Shown here piece by piece: positions 54,887 to 63,762 of a stretch of DNA of 64,000 nt. Source of the stretch: Acinetobacter pullicarnis (GTDB lineage Bacteria; Pseudomonadota; Gammaproteobacteria; Pseudomonadales; Moraxellaceae); NCBI RefSeq assembly GCF_006352475.1, contig NZ_VCMZ01000001.1, positions 2,976,001 to 3,040,000 of the forward strand, given 5' to 3'. Position numbers and translations under genes: made by a program. Below the pieces are notes generated by a model that saw nothing but the letters and a program-made list of their open reading frames with translations, was not told the origin of the DNA and did not search any database. Position 1 is the stretch's first letter. Every line of letters begins with the position of its first letter.

Positions 54887-55687
54887 ATGAATACCGTCAA
54901 GCAACAACAAGGCAAAGTCAGTCGGGAAATACGTGGATCTGTTTTTTTAATTGGCTTGGATCGCCCACATAAACGCAATGCTTTCGATAGCCATATGATT
55001 CATGACCTGTCGTGGGCATTGACGGAATACGATGAAAATCCCGCATTGCGCTGTGCCGTGCTGTTCGCACATGGTGAACATTTTACTGCCGGTCTGGACC
55101 TAATCGAGTTACAACCGAAACTTGCAGATGGCGTATTTAATTTCACCGATGATTTGGTCAATCCGTGGGGAACTGTCGGTCGTCAACGCAGTAAACCACT
55201 GATTACCGCGATCCAAGGCTATTGCTATACCGCAGGCATTGAGTTGATGCTCAATTCAGATATTGTAATTGCACATGCAGAGAGTCAGTTTGCACAGATC
55301 GAAGTGCAACGCGGCATTATGCCTTTTGGTGGTGCAACAGCACGTTTTGTGCAAGCGGCTGGTTGGGTCAAAGCCATGCGCTATTTACTCACCGGTGATT
55401 TTTTTGATAGTGCCACAGCCTATGATATGAATCTGATTACTGAAGTTGTGCATGATGAGATATCACCGTTACAACGTGCGCTGGAACTTGCACAAAGCAT
55501 TGCCAGTGCAGCCCCACTCGCAGTCCAAGCCACTTTACAATCAGCACAATGCGCATTTTTAAACAGCCCAGAAATGGCATTTGCTCAACTTCAAAACCAA
55601 CTTACACCGCTGTTAAATTCAGCTGATGCCAAAGAAGGTGCCTTTGCCATGCTGGAACGACGTAAGCCCAAATTTAGCGGTCAATAG
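54887..55687 (+). CDS. Enoyl-CoA hydratase/isomerase (crotonase) family protein
   Basis: 266 residues. The N-terminal core has the crotonase pattern, with LDRPHKRNAFDSHMI, FAHGEHFTAGLDL and the oxyanion-hole region GYCYTAGIELMLNSDIVIAHAES. The usual second catalytic Glu position is less clear: EVQRGIMPFGGAT suggests a hydratase-like active site with Glu near 139. Substrate unknown; fatty-acid or amino-acid breakdown is likely. An alpha/beta hydrolase follows in the same direction, about 75 bp on. Confidence 0.87.
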   Translation: MNTVKQQQGKVSREIRGSVFLIGLDRPHKRNAFDSHMIHDLSWALTEYDENPALRCAVLFAHGEHFTAGLDLIELQPKLADGVFNFTDDLVNPWGTVGRQRSKPLITAIQGYCYTAGIELMLNSDIVIAHAESQFAQIEVQRGIMPFGGATARFVQAAGWVKAMRYLLTGDFFDSATAYDMNLITEVVHDEISPLQRALELAQSIASAAPLAVQATLQSAQCAFLNSPEMAFAQLQNQLTPLLNSADAKEGAFAMLERRKPKFSGQ

Positions 55688-55760
55688 CTCAGAATTTGCA
55701 GTTTAGCGATCTTAGTTATCTTAGCTATCACCTTAATTGGTTTCACTTAATCACTGCCCC

Positions 55761-56675
55761 ATGAAGTCTAAGCCTATGTCACAAAATCCAAGCAACATGC
55801 GCAACGTAGCCTGTGCCTCAGACCTTGTACAGTTCCCTGCCAGTGATGGTTATCTATTATCTGGAACCTGCTATTCCCCCGAAACTGCCGCCAAAGCCAA
55901 GATTGTCGTGGCCTGTGCGACGGGCGTACCCCAAGCATTTTATCGTCGCTTTGCGGAATACATGACCCTATTTGGCTATCAAGTCCTGACCTTTGATTAT
56001 CGTGGTGTCGCCGCTTCCGCCCCACCACAGCTCAAAGGTTTTCAAATGTCTTACCTCGACTGGGGCAGATACGATCTTTCTGGCGCCATTGCTTATTTAA
56101 AAGCCGAATCTAAATTGCCATTGTTTATGGTGGGGCACTCCTACGGAGGCCAAGCACTGGGACTCTGCAGCAATCATGCACAGGTTCGAGCCATGTTCTG
56201 CTTTGGTACGGGTGCAGGCTGGGCAGGTTATATGCCGGCCAAAGAACAATTTAAAGTGAAAATTATTTGGAATGTGATCTTTCCACCGCTGGTTGCCCTA
56301 AGCGGTTATCTGCCTTGGAGCAAACTGAAGATGGGCGCTGATCTGCCCAAAGGGGTATATCACGAATGGCGACGTTGGTGTAAAAACCCAACTTACTTCT
56401 TTGCAGACCCTCAAATTGGTCAAGCCTTGCAAGTTCAGTTTGCTGAAGTTAAAACCCCAATCTATGCCTATGCCGCGCTCGATGACGATTGGGCCTTGCC
56501 CAACTCACGCTATGCCTTTATGCAATATTATCGACAAGCCCCCATGCATTTTATCAACCTAGAAGCCAAACAATTGGCGATGCCACAGATTGGTCATATG
56601 GGCTATTTTAAAAAAGATGCCGTACCCATTTGGGCAATGTTGGTCAAAGAAATGGATTTATTATGCAAAGCCTAA
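55761..56675 (+). CDS. Alpha/beta-fold hydrolase (COG4757-like)
   Basis: About 304 residues. The nucleophile elbow is GHSYGGQALG, with Ser near residue 125. LTFDYRGVAASAP precedes it, and DDDWALPNSR and QIGHMGYF probably supply the acid and His of the triad. The order agrees with the COG4757-type predicted hydrolases. Substrate unknown. Several starts are possible: TTG 55737, ATG 55761 and ATG 55776, none with a good ribosome binding site. It may be cotranscribed with the crotonase gene. Confidence 0.82.
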   Translation: MKSKPMSQNPSNMRNVACASDLVQFPASDGYLLSGTCYSPETAAKAKIVVACATGVPQAFYRRFAEYMTLFGYQVLTFDYRGVAASAPPQLKGFQMSYLDWGRYDLSGAIAYLKAESKLPLFMVGHSYGGQALGLCSNHAQVRAMFCFGTGAGWAGYMPAKEQFKVKIIWNVIFPPLVALSGYLPWSKLKMGADLPKGVYHEWRRWCKNPTYFFADPQIGQALQVQFAEVKTPIYAYAALDDDWALPNSRYAFMQYYRQAPMHFINLEAKQLAMPQIGHMGYFKKDAVPIWAMLVKEMDLLCKA

Positions 56676-56737
56676 GAGGATATTTTTGTGCTGATCAGCA
56701 CTGACGAGAATAACCCTGCAAACGTCCTCGCTCCACC

Positions 56738-56838
56738 TAATGCTAGTCAGTTAAGGAAAATACTGCCATTTTTGATTGATCGATTCTGTCTAAAAACACC
56801 TTCTCCCGCTGAGGGAGAAGACTAGCATGAGGGTGATG
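56738..56838. repeat. Diverged partial relative of the MITE-like element
   Basis: TAATGCTAGTCAGTTAAG (56738-56755) matches the left end of the element at 52844 in 16 of 18 positions. ATACTGCCATTTT and the hairpin TTCTCCC/GGGAGAA follow in the same order and spacing, then ATGAGGG. No right-hand terminal repeat is found before the sbmA stop codon at 56843. Confidence 0.65.
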
Positions 56839-56842
56839 CGGC

Positions 56843-58039
56843 TTACTTTAAAATCGACTCAAACTCTTTTAAACGTTTATAAATCGAGAGCATTTCAATA
56901 ATGCTTTTCCATGAACTGACCAAATATTGGAAGGATTCACGGACTTTTTCAAAGACATGGCTAATCTGTTGCAATAACCCCAACGTGATTAATCCCGCAG
57001 CAATCGCAGGGAATAGCACCACCAAACTAAATAAAATATCCAATTGGATATACCAAATACTCACCACGTTGAAATAGGCATAGTGAAAATACAGTCGGAA
57101 GTAATTTTTACGGACATTGCCAAACAAGTCCTTCACCTTTTTCGGTTCAGCACGATGATCATGATCCTCACCATAAACCAACTCTTTACGTAATGCTGCT
57201 TCAACCTTTTGGTTATTAAACTCCAAGCCCGGTAATTTAATACCGACCACCATCAAGACAAATGTCCCAAATAATGCCCAGCCAATTGAGGCCCACACCA
57301 AAGAGTATTTCAGCTCACCAATAATCGGCAAAGCAGGTACATGTGCTGATAATTGCACCAAGACAGGCAGGAATGCGATTAAAGTCAGAATGGCTTTAAT
57401 AAAACTGACCCCAAGCGTTTCTAAACTGGTGGCAAAACGCATGGTATCTTCTTGGACCCGCTGTGATGCCCCTTCGACTTGGCGTAGAATCGCCCAGTTT
57501 GCAATATAATAATCGTTCATTGCGGTACGCCAGCGGAAAATATAATGACTAACAAAGAATAGATTCAATACAGCAATGGTGACCGCAACCATCGCGATAT
57601 ATAAAAAAGTTAATGTCCCTTGATAGAGTAAATTAACATCTCCACCGACCCCATCATTCATCATTTTTTGAATCAAATCAAAAAATGGGCTATACCAGGC
57701 ATTAATGGTTACACTCATTTGCACGCCAAGCCAGACATTGAAAATAATAAAAGCAGAGCCCCAAATCGACCAAGCCTGCCAAGGATGATTGACTTTAATT
57801 TTCCAAAATAAAGCAAAGATCGCAATAGAGAGCCAATACCATAAATAGAACCAGATATACTTTAAGTCCCAAAACCGACTGACCCCTAGAGAATGCTCTA
57901 TTTGACTATAATCAGTAGGAAAACCAATGAGCGTCCCCCATTCTTTACCACCGCTGTACCACAGCCCAATATTGATCAGAAACCACAAAATAACAGATAA
58001 AAAAAACCACTTGGGGTTTGGAAAAAAAGATTTAAACAT
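56843..58039 (-). CDS. sbmA: SbmA/BacA-type peptide antibiotic transporter
   Basis: 398 residues. Inner-membrane, proton-driven transporter that imports microcin B17, bleomycin and proline-rich antimicrobial peptides in E. coli. The start MFKSFFPNPKWFFLS, the segments NAWYSPFFDLIQ and FFVSHYIFRWRTAMNDYY, and EGASQRVQEDTMRFA, VGIKLPGLEFNNQKVEAA, RKNYFRLYFHYAYFN are near-identical to SbmA. No ATPase domain is present, as in SbmA. A single-gene transcript is likely. Confidence 0.95.
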   Translation of the reverse strand: MFKSFFPNPKWFFLSVILWFLINIGLWYSGGKEWGTLIGFPTDYSQIEHSLGVSRFWDLKYIWFYLWYWLSIAIFALFWKIKVNHPWQAWSIWGSAFIIFNVWLGVQMSVTINAWYSPFFDLIQKMMNDGVGGDVNLLYQGTLTFLYIAMVAVTIAVLNLFFVSHYIFRWRTAMNDYYIANWAILRQVEGASQRVQEDTMRFATSLETLGVSFIKAILTLIAFLPVLVQLSAHVPALPIIGELKYSLVWASIGWALFGTFVLMVVGIKLPGLEFNNQKVEAALRKELVYGEDHDHRAEPKKVKDLFGNVRKNYFRLYFHYAYFNVVSIWYIQLDILFSLVVLFPAIAAGLITLGLLQQISHVFEKVRESFQYLVSSWKSIIEMLSIYKRLKEFESILK

Positions 58040-58361
58040 CGAATAAAATTGTCCTAAATACTGTTTTATAGCGCTGGGTAGAGATGCGGCTCAATCTGCG
58101 GTAAAGCGTCTGGAGTGATCATTTGCCTAAAGCTTAAATATTCTTGAATGAATCCACTTTAATCTGCATGGAAAAGATGCAGTTTTTAAAAACTTAATGC
58201 TTGTTTAAAACCTAAAACTGAACAAATTTATTGCTTTAAATCACTTGAGGCGAGATCTGTGACAAGGTCTGGCAGTGTGCAATTAAAATGCCGAAATAGA
58301 CATGCAGTTTTACCTATTGCTTAGAAATCCGTCAAGCAATTGAATGTAGGTATTTTTATAT
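58040..58361. other. Gene-free spacer between the desaturase and sbmA
   Basis: 322 bp with no open frame of interest. The sbmA promoter must be at its left end. No hairpin beyond short chance pairs, and no recognisable site. Confidence 0.5.
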
Positions 58362-59165
58362 TTAGAACACCTGCCGTATCTCGACCCCAGGTGCATAAGC
58401 ATCTAGACGTTTCGCTAATACATGTAAATGCCGAGTCGGTACGGCTGGAAACAAATGATGTTCGACATGAAAAAACATGTTGTAGGTGACCACACGTTTC
58501 AGCTCATGCCTGACCGTACGCGCCATATAAATATGATCTTCGGTATCATGATGTACTGTCCAAACTGCAAAAAAAGCAGTCATGCATTGCCCGATAAGCA
58601 TTGCAAGCACATGAAATTTCAAAATAATATGATCAAAAACCACAAAGGCCAGTAGCAATACCAGTACATTGGCCAACAGCTCTGCATAAATCCATTTACG
58701 CTGTGTCTGATTCCCCACTTGCAAGGCTTTTTTATGTAGCATCAATGGGAATATTGGGCCAAATAATAGTGCTTGCCACCAACGCATTCTCGCACTCTTC
58801 GCTTCAACATCTTCATCTTGCATGCAATATTGATGATGACGTAAATGATTAATCTGCACAGCATGCATTGAACCAAGCATCAATACACTAAGCCCAAACA
58901 TGACCCAATGGGTTTGTGGACGGGTGATACCGAGTGCAAAATGAAATGCGTTATGAACCTGTCGCAGACCGGTTAGGAAGAACATAAAAGAACAGCCCAA
59001 AGCAGGCAAATAAAGCAAGTGATATTGTTGTGCAAAATAAGCAAAGCCAAAGGCAAAAAGTAACCACGGTAGCGAGATAAAAAGTTCTGAAATAATGTCT
59101 TTCTGCGTAAGCTTCAGTAAATCTTTCCATTCAACAGCTTGAAGTAAGTCATTTGTTTTGTGCAT
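58362..59165 (-). CDS. Membrane fatty acid desaturase
   Basis: 267 residues. Introduces double bonds into acyl chains with a di-iron site. The three His boxes are complete: HNAFH (about 72-76), HLRHH (about 107-111) and HVEHH (about 226-230). Four membrane helices surround them. The layout matches the bacterial DesC/DesA-like group. It is not beside an electron-transfer partner. No regulator is close; the spacers on both sides are long. Substrate and position of the double bond cannot be told. Confidence 0.9.
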   Translation of the reverse strand: MHKTNDLLQAVEWKDLLKLTQKDIISELFISLPWLLFAFGFAYFAQQYHLLYLPALGCSFMFFLTGLRQVHNAFHFALGITRPQTHWVMFGLSVLMLGSMHAVQINHLRHHQYCMQDEDVEAKSARMRWWQALLFGPIFPLMLHKKALQVGNQTQRKWIYAELLANVLVLLLAFVVFDHIILKFHVLAMLIGQCMTAFFAVWTVHHDTEDHIYMARTVRHELKRVVTYNMFFHVEHHLFPAVPTRHLHVLAKRLDAYAPGVEIRQVF

Positions 59166-59308
59166 TTTTAATTCTTAATTGACAAAATACTGCATGAAAC
59201 ATAGCCAATTTAACTTTTGAAATCAAGTACCTGTTTTCAACGCAAGGTCTGCGCTGACGGAGCAATAGCTTGATGCTTCAGGCTATTGCTCGATTTTAGC
59301 GATTTTAT

Positions 59309-59503
59309 TTACACGGCTTGTGGTGGAAAACCATCTTCAGTCAGTGCTGCAGCAATATCCTCAAAGGATTGGGTACTCTGTACTTCAACCATTTTTGTTG
59401 CGACATTAATATCGACCACAGCATCTGCATCAACGGCTTTAATTGAAGCAGTTACACCACGTGCACAACCACCACAGGTCATATTAGGAACAGTAAATTT
59501 CAT
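59309..59503 (-). CDS. Heavy-metal-associated domain protein (CopZ-like)
   Basis: 64 residues from ATG 59503. MKFTVPNMTCGGCARGVTAS carries the metal site MxCxxC, followed by the typical ferredoxin-like HMA fold. Probably a copper chaperone. GGAG lies 7 bp before the start; the frame runs seven codons longer without support. No copper ATPase or regulator is nearby, so it stands alone. Confidence 0.9.
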   Translation of the reverse strand: MKFTVPNMTCGGCARGVTASIKAVDADAVVDINVATKMVEVQSTQSFEDIAAALTEDGFPPQAV

Positions 59504-60019
59504 ATTGGACTCCAAACGGGACATTAAAAAGAATAAAACAATCTCAACAGTTAAACTCTAAAGCTTGCCATGATCGTAAGGTCAAGCCCTGAATCATAAA
59601 ATTTATTGATTATTTTATGAATAGCCTGAGTCCCTCAATCTAGATCAACTTAAACACAGCACGATCTACAACTTAATCGGCCGACATCGTGCATTTAAAT
59701 AGCGCCAACATTAATTCTATGTTATATCATCACCTGCCTCATCTTGTTGCCGTTGGGCAAGCGTGACTGACTAGATTTTTTCCTGTATTTCAATATTCTA
59801 CTTCACGCCAAAAGCAATTTTGTAAGATCAATTACTGGTTTTTTATCCACGATTTCGTGTTCTCTATTGATCACGCATCTGACGGCGGTGACTTTCGTCG
59901 CTTTGATTTTTTTGCATACCGTTTTACTGTTCAACGATGCGGATAAGCTAGAAATATTCTCTGATATTTTCTAGAATTTTATTCAAATTTGAACTTCGGT
60001 TCAATTAAGTAGCCCATTC
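59504..60019 (+). promoter_or_regulatory. Long leader before the acyltransferase with stem-loops
   Basis: 516 bp without a gene. The striking part is near the right end: CTAGAAATAT/ATATTTTCTAG (59948-59957, 59964-59974, one bulge), then the palindrome TTCAAATTTGAA (59983-59994), which overlaps TTGAAC-TTCG-GTTCAA (59989-60004), a 6-bp stem with a stable TTCG loop 15 bp before the start codon. No Shine-Dalgarno is obvious. Confidence 0.5.
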
Positions 60020-60892
60020 ATGTATTTCATTTTTAAATTTATCGCATTCCTCCCGCTCAGCCTATTGCAGTTATTTGCAGGTTGGATTGCGATCATCTTG
60101 TATCAATACAATTCATCGATGAAACGTATTACACAGATTAATATTAAGCTTGCTTATCCAACATTAGCTCCACAAGCACAGCAGCGTTTAATTAAAAATA
60201 GCCTAAAAAGCCAATGTAGGACTTATGTTGAATTTGTAAAAATTTGGGGAATGCCCGCTGAATATAATTTAAGTTTATTGGCTAAAATTCATGGTGAACA
60301 ACACTTTACGGAAGCATTAGCAAATAAAAAAGGCGTCATCGTGGTGGTTTTGCATTATGGCTGTTGGGAATTACTAAACTCATGGTTAAGCGTCTACAGC
60401 GAGCCTGTGATTATGTATAAACCAAATAAAATCAAAGGGATCAACCGCTATCTATTAGAGGCACGACAAAAGTTTAAAGCCACTTTAGTTCCAACAGATG
60501 AAAGTGGCATTCGGGCGATTTTCAAAACCCTTAAACAAGGTGGCTTAACCGTTATTTTACCCGATCACCTCCCCAAACTCTCCGGTGGAGTTTATTCTGA
60601 TTTTTTTGGACAAAATGCGTTGTCGAGTACGCTGGTTTCTAAATTGGCTGCAAAAACGCAATGTAATGTGGTAGGTCTCAGCTGTATCCGACGTGCGAAC
60701 TTAACCGAGTTTGATGTACATTGTCATCGCCTCCCGGATGAGATTCGCTCAAAAGATGTGCAACAATCAGTGGACTGTTTAAATCAGGAAATTGAAAAAA
60801 TGATCAGCATTGCGCCAGAACAATATATTTGGTCGTATAAGCGATTTAGAAATGTGGCAGAACAAGACAATATCTACAATGACAACAAATAA
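60020..60892 (+). CDS. Lipid A acyltransferase-like protein (LpxL/LpxM family)
   Basis: 290 residues. An N-terminal membrane helix (about 5-28) is followed by the lysophospholipid-acyltransferase-type core with HYGCWELLNSW (the H-x4-E pair near residue 113) and ILPDHLPKLSGGVYSDFFGQNALSS. That is the pattern of late acyltransferases of lipid A synthesis, which add lauroyl or myristoyl chains at the inner membrane. It may also be an ornithine-lipid or other acyltransferase, so I leave the symbol open. The leader contains stem-loops. Followed by a terminator. Confidence 0.82.
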   Translation: MYFIFKFIAFLPLSLLQLFAGWIAIILYQYNSSMKRITQINIKLAYPTLAPQAQQRLIKNSLKSQCRTYVEFVKIWGMPAEYNLSLLAKIHGEQHFTEALANKKGVIVVVLHYGCWELLNSWLSVYSEPVIMYKPNKIKGINRYLLEARQKFKATLVPTDESGIRAIFKTLKQGGLTVILPDHLPKLSGGVYSDFFGQNALSSTLVSKLAAKTQCNVVGLSCIRRANLTEFDVHCHRLPDEIRSKDVQQSVDCLNQEIEKMISIAPEQYIWSYKRFRNVAEQDNIYNDNK

Positions 60893-60916
60893 ACTTATAA
60901 ACTTATAAACAAAAAT

Positions 60917-60942
60917 AAAGCCCCTCAATCAGGGGCTTTGCC
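60917..60942 (+). terminator. Terminator after the acyltransferase
   Basis: AAAGCCCCT pairs with AGGGGCTTT (60917-60925 and 60931-60939) around a 5-base loop. The T run is short. Confidence 0.75.
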
Positions 60943-61251
60943 GAAAAATACCAGCGAATATTGAGTACTTAGATCTGAAACCATGATTTAAATGATGGTC
61001 ATATATTTAAATAGAAACTAAAAGCCTTGCAACGCTGTGAAATATAGCACAGTTTTTTAAAAAACAAAGAAATATATTCAATTATTTCATAAGCTTACCC
61101 ACAATTTAGTGTTTTCAGTCAAGCAAAACAACATACCTATGTAATAGTGTTTTAAACTGAATTAAATTGTGAGAATGCCGTTATACCTAGCGCTTCAACA
61201 TGAGTTTTTTCTATATAATGGAACACAACAATGTAGTTTTTTTCACCACCA
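60943..61251. other. Gene-free spacer before the LysR gene
   Basis: About 310 AT-rich bases between the acyltransferase terminator and the LysR stop. Nothing was recognised: no open frame, no strong hairpin and no repeat. Confidence 0.5.
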
Positions 61252-62151
61252 TTAATTTGTATTACAAAGTGCCAAAATTACTTGCCTGAGCCACGCATGT
61301 GCCTGATCTGCGTCAAAACGTGGATGCCAAAGTAAAGAGAGCGGAATCGGTTGTAAATCAAAAGGCAATTCAAAACGATATAAGTCGCTACACAATTGAT
61401 CTGTATACCGTTCAGGTACAGTCGCAATTAAATCGGTGTGCCTCACCAAAGCCAAAGCAGCCGTGAAACTCGCAACAGATATCTGACTTTGGCGAGTTAA
61501 TTGCATTTTTTTTAAATAGCTATCAATGGGATGAATTTTATTAAAATCGCGCACAACCAGAACATGTTGTGCGGCAATATAAGATTCGATACTCGGCGTA
61601 GCCTGACTTATAGAATGACCCATCCGCGCCACACCAATAAAACGATCCTGAAACAAGATACGACTGCGCATATCTAAGCCTGTGGACTGACCAACAACCG
61701 TGGTTTCTAAATCAATGCTTCCCTCTCTGAGCCCTTGGTTGTTTTTATTGTGCTTCATCACAAAACGTAGTTCAAAATAAGGTGCATGTACAGCAAGATA
61801 ACGAATCAGCCTTGGGCCAAAATTTTCTACAAATCCCTCACTACAGCGCAAAGTAAAACAACGCGCTAAGCTTTCAATCTGGGTCGCAGAAACTGGACTT
61901 AAAATTTTCTCAATCTGCTCAATCAACGGAAAAATCTCGTGCTGCAAAGCAATGGCTCTTGGTGTTAAACACATTTTTTGGCCAGCCCGGATCAACAAAG
62001 GATCTTGCATACTGAGCCTTAAGCGCCCCAATGCACGGCTCATTGCCGATGGACTTAAATTTAAACGCTTTGCAGCTTGGGTAATATTCTGTTCAATCAA
62101 TAAAGCCTGCAAGGTTCTTAACGAATTATAATCAAGTTTATCAATGGACAT
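61252..62151 (-). CDS. LysR family transcriptional regulator
   Basis: About 299 residues. N-terminal winged helix-turn-helix with LRTLQALLIEQNITQAAKRLNLSPSAMSRALGRLR, then the periplasmic-binding-protein-like effector domain (about 90-295). The divergent neighbour is a DHA2-type exporter, 195 bp away, so the exporter is the probable target. ATG 62151 is chosen; the frame has five more codons to a TTG. The effector is unknown. No clear T-N11-A box was found in the spacer. Confidence 0.9.
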   Translation of the reverse strand: MSIDKLDYNSLRTLQALLIEQNITQAAKRLNLSPSAMSRALGRLRLSMQDPLLIRAGQKMCLTPRAIALQHEIFPLIEQIEKILSPVSATQIESLARCFTLRCSEGFVENFGPRLIRYLAVHAPYFELRFVMKHNKNNQGLREGSIDLETTVVGQSTGLDMRSRILFQDRFIGVARMGHSISQATPSIESYIAAQHVLVVRDFNKIHPIDSYLKKMQLTRQSQISVASFTAALALVRHTDLIATVPERYTDQLCSDLYRFELPFDLQPIPLSLLWHPRFDADQAHAWLRQVILALCNTN

Positions 62152-62346
62152 GCGCTTGCTTCTCAACCTAATTTTGAGTGATTCGTGTCTGGCAATAATA
62201 AAAATAGATAAGCACCTTGATTATTTCACAGCGATCACTGGTTCATTCAAGCGTTTGCTGCATAGCGGATTTGCAGCTAACGCGCCTTCAACGCACAACT
62301 TTTTGCTTTTAAACTGCTGATTCTGCCCATTAAATACTCAACTACC

Positions 62347-63762
62347 ATGCCAAATCAGCAGCATTTCCGTACCGGACTCATTACCTTTTCCATTCCTATC
62401 TTACTTGCATCACTCAGTACCAGCATTGTTAATATTTCAATTCCCACGCTGGTATCCAGTTTTCAGCAAAGCTTAAATGGGGTGCAATGGGTCATTGTGG
62501 TGTATTTAATCAGCATGATGAGTAGCAGTGTGATCATCGGTCAATATCTGGATCAGCATGATCGTCGTCAAATACTGATGGGTGGCATTGTCCTGTTTAT
62601 GTTGAGTGCCCTCTGCTGTGCCCTTGCACCTAGTATCGGCTGGCTGATTTTTTACCGTGCATTACAAGGAATTGCCGCAGCGATGATGCTGAGTTCGGCC
62701 ATGTTGCTGTTCATCAGCTATCAAGCAGATCCCAATTCAGCCCAAGCCATGGGCTGGATCGGGAGTCTATCCGCGGTCGGAACTGCACTCGGACCAACGC
62801 TAGGTGGTGCTTTGATTGGATTTGCAGGATGGCCTGCAATTTTTTGGATAAATATTCCGATCGGTATTGCTGCACTGATCTTGATTTTTCGTCTTCCTCA
62901 TTCAACCACTTCACCAGCAAGCCCCAAAGTCGTTCCCCCTAAAAAAACAGTGGACTGGCTCGCGATGCTACTGCTTAGCTTAAGTTTGATTACTTATGGC
63001 CTAGGTTTCAGCTTAGATCGACCATTGAATATCATTTTTCTTATTTGTAGTGCGCTCTGTGGTTATGGCTTTTATCGTATGCAACGTCGCAGTCTGCAAC
63101 CGATGATTCCATTGAACTTGTTGAGCCGAGGATCGGTTTCAGCCGGTCTCTTGATCAATAGCCTGATGGCAACAGCGATGATGGCAACTTTGATTATTGG
63201 CCCATTTTATCTAAGCTTAGTTTTGCAGTTCCCCCCTGCCAAAATGGGTTTGGTGATGTCGGTGGGGCCGCTACTGGCTGCAAGCTTGGGCGTTCCTGCT
63301 GCACGTTGGGTCGATCATTTTGGGGTAAAAACCATCCGTACCTTTGCTTTAAGTTGTAGTGCGCTTGGATTCAGTCTATTTGTCCTATTGGCGCAACAAC
63401 TCACGCTATGGAGCTATATATTGCTCATGGTATTCGTCACCATCGGCTATGCGCTGTTTCAAACCGCAAATAATACCGCACTGATCCTCATGCTTGAACC
63501 TAAACGTAAAGGTCTGATGACTGGTCTACTCAATTTGAGCCGTAACATTGGCCTGATCAATGGAACGGTGCTGATGAGTAGCATTTTCGCCTACAGCACA
63601 GGAAGACAAAACCTCGCAAGCTTCAGCGAATCATCTACAGCATCGGTCATCCACGGTTTTAGTTGGTGTTTTTCAATTACCGCACTATTGATGGGGATTT
63701 CCTTATTGATCAGTCTAAAACTGAAATCTGATCCCCCAAGCCAACAAACGAGTTCGATCTAA
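62347..63762 (+). CDS. MFS exporter, DHA2 (EmrB/QacA) family
   Basis: 471 residues with about 14 membrane helices, the mark of DHA2 drug:H+ antiporters. The first helix has SLSTSIVNISIPTLVSSFQQ, loop 2-3 GQYLDQHDRRQIL, and motif C is AVGTALGPTLGGALIGFAGWPAIFWINIPIG. Exports drugs or metabolites. It is divergent from a LysR gene that probably controls it. No membrane-fusion partner (EmrA) is adjacent. Confidence 0.9.
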   Translation: MPNQQHFRTGLITFSIPILLASLSTSIVNISIPTLVSSFQQSLNGVQWVIVVYLISMMSSSVIIGQYLDQHDRRQILMGGIVLFMLSALCCALAPSIGWLIFYRALQGIAAAMMLSSAMLLFISYQADPNSAQAMGWIGSLSAVGTALGPTLGGALIGFAGWPAIFWINIPIGIAALILIFRLPHSTTSPASPKVVPPKKTVDWLAMLLLSLSLITYGLGFSLDRPLNIIFLICSALCGYGFYRMQRRSLQPMIPLNLLSRGSVSAGLLINSLMATAMMATLIIGPFYLSLVLQFPPAKMGLVMSVGPLLAASLGVPAARWVDHFGVKTIRTFALSCSALGFSLFVLLAQQLTLWSYILLMVFVTIGYALFQTANNTALILMLEPKRKGLMTGLLNLSRNIGLINGTVLMSSIFAYSTGRQNLASFSESSTASVIHGFSWCFSITALLMGISLLISLKLKSDPPSQQTSSI

